Part shown: piece by piece, positions 14,328 to 18,876 of the stretch
Numbering within the stretch: position 1 is the first letter of the stretch
Layout of the letters: every line of letters begins with the position of its first letter
NCBI GenBank assembly: GCA_036509315.1
Contig: DATCFU010000212.1
Coordinates: forward strand, 1-18,876
Source of the DNA: PALSA-607 sp036509315
Lineage (GTDB): Bacteria > Actinomycetota > Actinomycetes > Acidothermales > Acidothermaceae
DNA length: 18,876 nt
Direction of reading: 5' to 3'
The notes under the pieces: model-generated
What the model was told of the DNA's origin: nothing
The model's input: only the letters and a program-made list of their open reading frames with translations
The model's database searches: none
Position numbers and translations under genes: made by a program

Positions 14328-14558
14328 CTATTGCGGGCGGGGGCCGCGCTGGCGCAGGGTCTCCTGCACCGTGTGCTGAACCAGCACCGGAATGTATTGG
14401 GTGACTCGCGCACCAAGGTATCGACTGGCCTCGCGGAACACCGCGTCGTGAACCTCAACCTGGTCGGCGCGGTCCGCGAACTTTCTCGTCAGTTGGTCGG
14501 CTACCCGGCCCAACTGCTGTTCGAGTACCTCACCACGCATCTCCTGATCCACCGACAT
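14328..14558 (-). CDS. Small three-helix bundle protein, unknown function
   Basis: The frame is open further upstream, but the ATG at 14558 is chosen because GAGGAG lies eight bases before it and the residues above it are low-complexity and unlike a protein family. The 76-residue product is soluble and mainly helical, with VLEQQLGRVADQLTRKFA (11-28) and RYLGARVTQYIPVLVQHTVQE (46-66). The 'arm, then fPVLVer.a.e.L' ending matches small actinobacterial proteins described as three-helix bundle dimerization domains. Role unknown. It is directly followed by the GNAT gene. Confidence 0.6.
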   Translation of the reverse strand: MSVDQEMRGEVLEQQLGRVADQLTRKFADRADQVEVHDAVFREASRYLGARVTQYIPVLVQHTVQETLRQRGPRPQ

Positions 14559-14858
14559 GCGACGCGCTCCTCTGGTTCGCCCGCTGGTCCGGCTCGTCTC
14601 GATCGTTGCCTGCCTTACCGTCTGTGTGGAGAGTCGCTGCCTGGAATTCACCTGAACTTCATCGGAGCGCCCGATTGATCCGGATAAATCCGGACTCTGA
14701 TTCACTACCGCGAACCCCTCTCAGAACAGGGACCCCAGGAGCGACACCCAGGCGTTGCGGGCGGCTCCGCAGCCCAGAACGCGTAGCCTGGACGCGCCGG
14801 TGGGAGTGGATCTCGACGGCTGTGACGGACACCGGCTCGAAACTCGGAGGACGACGAC
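14559..14858. promoter_or_regulatory. 300-bp divergent intergenic region between three-helix gene and proline dehydrogenase
   Basis: No gene is supported here. It holds the repeat TCCGGA-TAAA-TCCGGA at 14679-14694, in which each half is itself a palindrome, a likely protein-binding site. TAGCCT at 14784-14789 is a possible -10 for the proline dehydrogenase gene, giving a leader of about 60 nt, but no good -35 is seen. The Shine-Dalgarno GGAGG at 14846-14850 belongs to the proline dehydrogenase GTG at 14859. Confidence 0.4.
14679..14694. repeat. TCCGGA-N4-TCCGGA tandem palindrome, possible operator
   Basis: Two identical self-complementary hexamers are separated by TAAA, with centres 10 bp apart, one helical turn. 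It lies about 120 bp upstream of the three-helix gene and about 165 bp upstream of the proline dehydrogenase gene. Which gene it controls, and by what, cannot be said. Confidence 0.35.
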
Positions 14859-15788
14859 GTGCTGCGCCGCCTGCTGCTGTCGGCCGCTGCCAGCCCGCGC
14901 GTCAAGCGAGGGGTCGAGGTTGTGCCGCTGACCAAGCACGTGGTCGACCGCTTCGTTGCGGGCGATGATGTCGGGGACGCCCTAGCCGCGAGCAGGAAGC
15001 TCGTTGCCGCCGGCCTGCTCGCCAGCATCGATCGGCTTGGCGAGGCGACGACCGACCCGACACAGGCCGAGGCCACAGCGTCCGCTTACGTCTGGTTGCT
15101 GAAGGAACTGGCCGACGCCGGGCTCGCCGACTTCTGTGAAGTCTCACTCAAGCTGTCGTCGCTTGGGCAGGCGTTGGAGAAGGACGGCGAGCAGATCGCC
15201 CTGGAGAATGCCCGCACCGTGTGTGCCGCGGCCCGTGAGGCGGGCACCACCGTGACGGTCGACATGGAAGATCACACGACTACCGACGCGACGCTGTCGG
15301 CAGTGCGGGAATTGCGTAGCGACTTTCCGACTGTTGCCGCAGTCCTCCAGGCGGCGCTGCTCAGGACGGAGGCCGATTGCGCGGACTTCGCCGGTGAGGG
15401 CAGCCGGGTTCGGCTGTGCAAGGGCGCCTACAACGAGCCCGCGTCCGTCGCCCACAAGGACCGAAGCGCCGTCGACCTGTCGTACGTCCGATGCCTGCGA
15501 ATTCTCATGCGGGGCAAGGGTTATCCGATGGTCGCGACCCACGATCCTCGTCTTGTTGCCGTCAGCGGAGTGATGGCCGTCCAAGCGGGCCGCTCAAAGG
15601 GTGAGTACGAGTATCAGATGTTGTTCGGTGTCAGACCCGATGAGCAGCGCCGGCTCGCTGCACGTGGTGAGAAAATTCGCGTGTACTTGCCGTACGGCAC
15701 GCAGTCATATCCGTACCTCATGCGCCGGCTGGCCGAACGGCCTGCCAATCTTGCGTTCTTCCTTCGAGCGGTAGCGAGCAAAATCTAG
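14859..15788 (+). CDS. Proline dehydrogenase (monofunctional, FAD-dependent)
   Basis: Proline dehydrogenase oxidises L-proline to pyrroline-5-carboxylate and passes electrons to quinone at the membrane. The 309-residue product has the family's TIM-barrel motifs: SLKLS with Lys98, VDMEDH (134-139), LQA (163-165), RVRLCKGAYNEP (183-194), ATHD (226-229), EYQMLFGVR (251-259), VYLPYG (275-280) and the substrate-binding YLMRRLAERPAN (286-297). The length fits the stand-alone bacterial enzyme, not the bifunctional PutA. The GTG start has GGAGG eight bases upstream. No P5C dehydrogenase gene is nearby; instead proC follows after a 29-bp gap, so enzymes for the two opposing reactions are probably co-transcribed. 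Confidence 0.95.
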   Translation: MLRRLLLSAAASPRVKRGVEVVPLTKHVVDRFVAGDDVGDALAASRKLVAAGLLASIDRLGEATTDPTQAEATASAYVWLLKELADAGLADFCEVSLKLSSLGQALEKDGEQIALENARTVCAAAREAGTTVTVDMEDHTTTDATLSAVRELRSDFPTVAAVLQAALLRTEADCADFAGEGSRVRLCKGAYNEPASVAHKDRSAVDLSYVRCLRILMRGKGYPMVATHDPRLVAVSGVMAVQAGRSKGEYEYQMLFGVRPDEQRRLAARGEKIRVYLPYGTQSYPYLMRRLAERPANLAFFLRAVASKI

Positions 15789-15817
15789 TCCGGTACGAGC
15801 AAGGGATGAGGGAGCGA

Positions 15818-16612
15818 ATGATCGCGGTGATTGGTGCGGGCAAGATGGGGGAGGCGTTGGTGTCCGGGCTGCTCAAAGCAGGAACGAGCCCCGACGACCT
15901 CATCATCACCGAACGCTATGAAGAGCGGGCACACGAACTCTCGCAGCGCTACGGCGTGAAGTCAGTGAGCAACGCAGATGCCGCCAATCAAGCGGAGACC
16001 ATCGTGCTCGCGGTCAAGCCACAGGACATGGAGGCGCTGCTAGCCGAACTCGCACCCGTAGTCACCCCTGACCGCCTGATCGTGACGATTGCGGCCGGTA
16101 TCACGACGGCCGCGATCGAACGGCGCCTTGCCGCCGGCGTCCCAGTCGTGCGGGTCATGCCGAATACGCCGGCATTGGTGGGCGAGGCCATGAGCGCAGT
16201 AGCCCCTGGCGCGCACGCATCGGCCGAACACCTTGACCGGGCTGAGGCGCTTTTTCGGCCGGTTGGCAGGGTCGTGCGACTTCCTGAGTCACAGCTCGAC
16301 GCTGTTACCGCTCTCTCGGGTAGCGGCCCGGCGTACGTCTTCTATTTAGTCGAAGCGATGACGGATGCAGGCATCCTGCTGGGGCTGCCGCGCGCTGTCG
16401 CGCACGAATTGATCGTGCAGACCGTTTACGGTGCAGCGGTGATGCTGCGCGAAACCGGCGAGCACCCGGTGGCGCTGCGGGAGGCCGTAACCTCACCGGC
16501 CGGCACCACCATCTCGGCGATCCGCGAGCTTGAGAACCACGGCGTCCGTGCTGCGTTCCTGGCCGCTCTTGAGGCAGCGCGCGACAGATCGCGCGAGCTC
16601 GCCGGCGAATAG
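15818..16612 (+). CDS. proC: Pyrroline-5-carboxylate reductase ProC
   Basis: ProC reduces pyrroline-5-carboxylate to proline with NAD(P)H, the last step of proline synthesis. The dinucleotide motif GAGKMGEAL opens the protein at residues 6-14, with VRVMPNTPALVGEAM in the middle and the C-terminal signature ALSGSGPAYVFYLVEAMTD followed by LREAVTSPAGTTISAI. Length is 264. The ATG at 15818 is preferred to one four codons earlier (15806) because GAGGGAG lies four bases before it and the family normally begins MIAVIGAGKMG. It follows proline dehydrogenase by 29 bp. Confidence 0.96.
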   Translation: MIAVIGAGKMGEALVSGLLKAGTSPDDLIITERYEERAHELSQRYGVKSVSNADAANQAETIVLAVKPQDMEALLAELAPVVTPDRLIVTIAAGITTAAIERRLAAGVPVVRVMPNTPALVGEAMSAVAPGAHASAEHLDRAEALFRPVGRVVRLPESQLDAVTALSGSGPAYVFYLVEAMTDAGILLGLPRAVAHELIVQTVYGAAVMLRETGEHPVALREAVTSPAGTTISAIRELENHGVRAAFLAALEAARDRSRELAGE

Positions 16613-16629
16613 TGTGTGCGCCTGCTCAC

Positions 16630-16635
16630 TAGTGT
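16630..16635 (+). promoter_or_regulatory. -10 element for leaderless acuC
   Basis: TAGTGT is followed by seven bases and the ATG at 16643, so the transcript could begin at the start codon. This supports the ATG over the GTG at 16616. Transcription from the proC operon is also possible. Confidence 0.4.
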
Positions 16636-16642
16636 TGAGCTC

Positions 16643-17812
16643 ATGCACCCGTTGACGGTCGTCTGGTCCGATGAACTGGCCGCTTATGACTTCGGTCCGC
16701 ATCACCCGCTCGCGCCGGTGCGAGTTGTGCTCACCATCGACTTGGCGCGATCACTAGGCGTTCTCGATGCGCCGAACGTGACCTTGGCGCTGCCTGACCC
16801 GTGTGACGATTCGATGCTCGAACTTGTGCACGCCAAGGCGTTTCTCGCGGCGGTCAAAGCCGAAGTCGGCAACGTGGCGTTCGGACTAGGTACACCCGAT
16901 GTTCCAGTGTTCGACGGAATGCATGCAGCTTCGGCCCGGATTGTGGGTGCGACGCTGGCGGCTACTCGCGCTGTCTACGAAGGGCGTGCGATGCACGCAG
17001 TCAATGTGGCGGGTGGCCTGCATCACGCGATGCCCGCTGCTGCGTCAGGGTTTTGTGTGTACAACGATCCGGCGGTTGCCATCGCATGGCTGCTTGCGCA
17101 AGGTGTGCAACGAGTCGCGTATGTCGACATCGATGTTCATCACGGCGACGGGGTGCAGGCAGCGTTCTACGACGACCCGCGAGTGCTCACGATCTCGCTG
17201 CATCAAAGCGGCCGGACGTTGTTTCCGGGTACCGGCTTTCCTGATGAGACGGGCGGTCCACTGGCGCGCGGCTACGCCGTGAACGTGGCTCTGCCGCCAG
17301 GCACGAACGACGCGAGTTGGCTGCGTGCGTTCCATGCCGTCGTGCCGCCCTTGCTGCGAAGCTTCGAGCCTGAGATTCTCGTCAGCCAGCACGGTTGTGA
17401 CACTCATCGGATCGATCCCCTTGCCGAGCTTGCCCTCACGGTCGACGGGCAACGGGCTGCGCACGCGGCGTTGCACGACCTTGCGCACGAGGTCGCGGGC
17501 GGTCGGTGGGTAGCGGTTGGTGGTGGCGGCTATGCGTTGGCGCAGGTCGTTCCGCGCACCTGGACCCACTTGCTGGCAATCGCAGCGGGCGCGCCAATCG
17601 ATCCGGCGACCCCAACCCCGATGGCCTGGCAAGCGAATGCGCGCGCCCGCACTGGCGGACCCGTGCCGGCCTCAATGACAGACGGTGGGTCGGGCGATTA
17701 TCGAAGCTTCGATACGGGCCACGATCCGGGCGATCCAGTCGACCGCGCGATCATGGCGACCATGAATGCAACGTTTCCGGCGCACGGCATCTTCGTCGGT
17801 GGTCTCGGTTGA
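16643..17812 (+). CDS. acuC: AcuC-like histone deacetylase family protein (acetoin utilization protein)
   Basis: Class I deacetylase-type zinc enzyme; AcuC proteins remove acetyl groups, in Bacillus from acetyl-CoA synthetase. The active site is intact: the His127-His128 dyad in GGLHHAM, zinc ligands Asp164 and His166 in VDIDVHHGDG and Asp253 in QHGCDTH, and the catalytic Tyr297 in GGGGY. The family's SGFCVYND (135-142) is present. The 389-residue length is normal. The ATG at 16643 gives the expected opening (VVWSDELAAYDFGPHHPLAPVR); a GTG nine codons upstream is an alternative. The stop overlaps the next gene's TTG start by four bases (TTGA). Confidence 0.93.
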   Translation: MHPLTVVWSDELAAYDFGPHHPLAPVRVVLTIDLARSLGVLDAPNVTLALPDPCDDSMLELVHAKAFLAAVKAEVGNVAFGLGTPDVPVFDGMHAASARIVGATLAATRAVYEGRAMHAVNVAGGLHHAMPAAASGFCVYNDPAVAIAWLLAQGVQRVAYVDIDVHHGDGVQAAFYDDPRVLTISLHQSGRTLFPGTGFPDETGGPLARGYAVNVALPPGTNDASWLRAFHAVVPPLLRSFEPEILVSQHGCDTHRIDPLAELALTVDGQRAAHAALHDLAHEVAGGRWVAVGGGGYALAQVVPRTWTHLLAIAAGAPIDPATPTPMAWQANARARTGGPVPASMTDGGSGDYRSFDTGHDPGDPVDRAIMATMNATFPAHGIFVGGLG

Positions 17813-18612
17813 CCGCGGCGCCGAGTGCGCCATCTCGCGCCGAGTTGTTGGAGTACCTATCGGTGGCTCGCATCGCTGGCCCGGTCGCGACGCCGCGCGA
17901 GGCCAATCTCGCTAACTACCGGCTCATGGCCGCCCGCGATCCCGATTACCTGTTTGGCCTGGAGCCGAGGGGGGCCTGGCCATTCGATGACGTCCTGGCC
18001 CTGATGGCGCAGCGATGCGGCGTCTCACCGGATCTCCTCCATGACTCCGGCGCCGACACGATCGATGCGGCATTGACCGTCGAACGCCTCGAAGCGATGG
18101 CTGCGCAACTGCGCACGGCCGCAGCAACCAAGGCTCGCGTTCTGGTGGCTACCGGGCATCCAACCGGCGTCCTCGTCGTCCATCTTGAGATCGCTCGAGC
18201 ACTCGCGGCTGCCGGGTGCACGCTCCTTACCCCGCCTGCCGTATGGGAGCACGTCGACTACGCGGGGCGGGTGCATGAGCGCCACGTTCGGGACGTACTC
18301 GGGGTGAGCGTGGCTAGTCAGGGCGCCAACTTGCTGCATACCCACTCGCCAACTCCGATGGAGTTAATGCTGGGCGCTCTTACCGACCAAGGAGCGGCCG
18401 CACCCGATCTCGTGGTTGGCGATCACGGCTTCGCGGGTGCCGCCGGTCGGGCCGGTGTCACGTGCGTCGGCTTCGCGGACTCCAATGACCCGGCGCTGTT
18501 CGTCGGCGAGGCTGAAGGCGACGTTGCGGTTTGTGTGCCACTAGACGACAACGTGATGCCGAATCTCTACGCGCCGCTAACCAGCTTCCTGTTGGCTACC
18601 GCGTTCAGGTAG
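17809..18612 (+). CDS. Conserved actinobacterial protein often named 'phosphatase'; function unproven
   Basis: The 267-residue protein belongs to a family I recall as annotated 'phosphatase' in Streptomyces and relatives, commonly beside acuC and proC. Conserved stretches are VARIAGPVATPREANLANYR (near 18-37), VLVATGHPTGVL (110-121 region), LLHTHSPTPM, VVGDHGFAGAAGRAG and GFADSNDPALFVGEAEG. The His and Asp residues in these blocks could bind a metal, but no classical phosphatase motif is seen. The TTG start at 17809 overlaps the acuC stop as TTGA, implying coupled translation. The open frame continues upstream inside acuC but has no sense there. No signal peptide or membrane helix. Confidence 0.8.
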   Translation: MTAAPSAPSRAELLEYLSVARIAGPVATPREANLANYRLMAARDPDYLFGLEPRGAWPFDDVLALMAQRCGVSPDLLHDSGADTIDAALTVERLEAMAAQLRTAAATKARVLVATGHPTGVLVVHLEIARALAAAGCTLLTPPAVWEHVDYAGRVHERHVRDVLGVSVASQGANLLHTHSPTPMELMLGALTDQGAAAPDLVVGDHGFAGAAGRAGVTCVGFADSNDPALFVGEAEGDVAVCVPLDDNVMPNLYAPLTSFLLATAFR

Positions 18613-18675
18613 CGGCCTACACCTCGACGCTCGCGGCCCATACGACGACTAACTCTCTACCGCAGCCTGAGGTTT

Positions 18676-18876
18676 GGGGTTTCGGTCACCGAGCGTTGCC
18701 GAATCCGCCGGGAAGGCTCCACAGGCGGCCCACGCGTCGCCTCGGGGGACCAGCCCTTCCCCACTGGCCCCAACATCGCTACCCTCGGTCACGCACGTGC
18801 GTGATCGTCTGCCGGTGGGGAAGCCGGCACCCGTCGCGTGCTGAGAGTTCGGTGCGTCATGGGTGCAGTTGAACGG
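18676..18876 (+). ncRNA. Candidate c-di-AMP (ydaO/yuaA-type) riboswitch leader, perhaps cut by the window end
   Basis: GTTGCCGAATCC (18695-18706) is identical to the 5' core of the ydaO riboswitch from Thermoanaerobacter as I recall it. CGGGGGACCA (18743-18752) matches the next conserved block (GGAGGAACC/GGGGGACCCA). A perfect palindrome TCACGCACGTGCGTGA (18789-18804) and a GCCGG/CCGGC hairpin near 18811-18828 follow, then GCACCCGTC, like the ACCCGUC block. The expected GGGGUGAA and CAGCUAAC blocks are absent or altered, and GUUGCC finds no clear 3' partner before the end. No gene is seen in 18613-18876. If real, the controlled gene lies just outside and would often be a cell-wall hydrolase or resuscitation factor. 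Confidence 0.4.

Noticed and set aside
14559..14705. N-terminal extension of the three-helix protein to 14705
   Set aside because: The ATG at 14558 has a good Shine-Dalgarno and the extension is low-complexity Arg/Ser/Thr-rich.
17045..17632. Minus-strand frame opposite acuC
   Set aside because: acuC has a complete active site; the opposite frame has no motifs.
18805..18835. Cobalamin riboswitch suggested by GGGGAAGCCGGCACC
   Set aside because: The B12-box and the other conserved blocks are missing.
18831..18876. TPP riboswitch suggested by GCTGAGAG near 18838
   Set aside because: The partner blocks (GGGGTGC before and the GAACCTGA-type block after) are not present in the right form.
1..18876. 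CRISPR arrays, insertion sequences, prophage genes, tRNA or rRNA genes
   Set aside because: No spaced repeats, transposase motifs, terminal repeats, integrase or tRNA/rRNA-like sequence was seen on either strand.

Overview
The window is high-GC DNA from an actinobacterium, probably a motile one. The evidence is the gene content and order: the 3' end of lsr2 followed by clpC, then mutY, disA and radA, as in the Mycobacterium tuberculosis region Rv3585-Rv3597. A second block (sugar-isomerase-like TIM barrel, proC, acuC, a 'phosphatase' family protein) resembles the actinobacterial Rv0498-Rv0500 neighbourhood. GTG and TTG starts, SD-less genes with a TAnnnT box six or seven bases before the start codon, and very GC-rich codons agree with this. 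The exact genus cannot be told from the sequence.

Region 1 (1-2970): end of lsr2, a 330-bp control region with a ClgR-like box, then clpC, closed by a strong hairpin shared with the convergent mutY. Region 2 (2971-9600): genome-maintenance genes mutY, disA and radA, with a chemotaxis operon cheB-cheR-cheW placed between mutY and disA. The three che genes overlap in ATGA fashion or nearly so and are surely co-translated. No cheA, cheY or cheD is present. Region 3 (9676-12196): a Cys-rich actinobacterial protein divergent from a xylose-isomerase-like TIM-barrel protein, and a SAM methyltransferase. Region 4 (12304-14558): an unusual chemoreceptor, convergent with a GNAT acetyltransferase and a small three-helix protein. 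Region 5 (14859-18612): proline dehydrogenase, pyrroline-5-carboxylate reductase, an AcuC-type deacetylase and a conserved 'phosphatase' family protein, all on the plus strand and closely packed. The last 200 bases look like a regulatory RNA leader.

The most unusual item is the chemoreceptor at 12304-13782. It has one N-terminal membrane segment, no periplasmic sensor, a normal signalling hairpin and then a C-terminal beta-sandwich-like domain of about 150 residues. That domain resembles those normally attached to secreted carbohydrate-active proteins, yet by its position it should lie in the cytoplasm. The second is a candidate c-di-AMP (ydaO-type) riboswitch at the right edge, in the same window as the c-di-AMP synthase gene disA. 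Third is a set of four genes that appear to be read from leaderless transcripts. All functional calls rest on motif recognition by eye; no database search was run.
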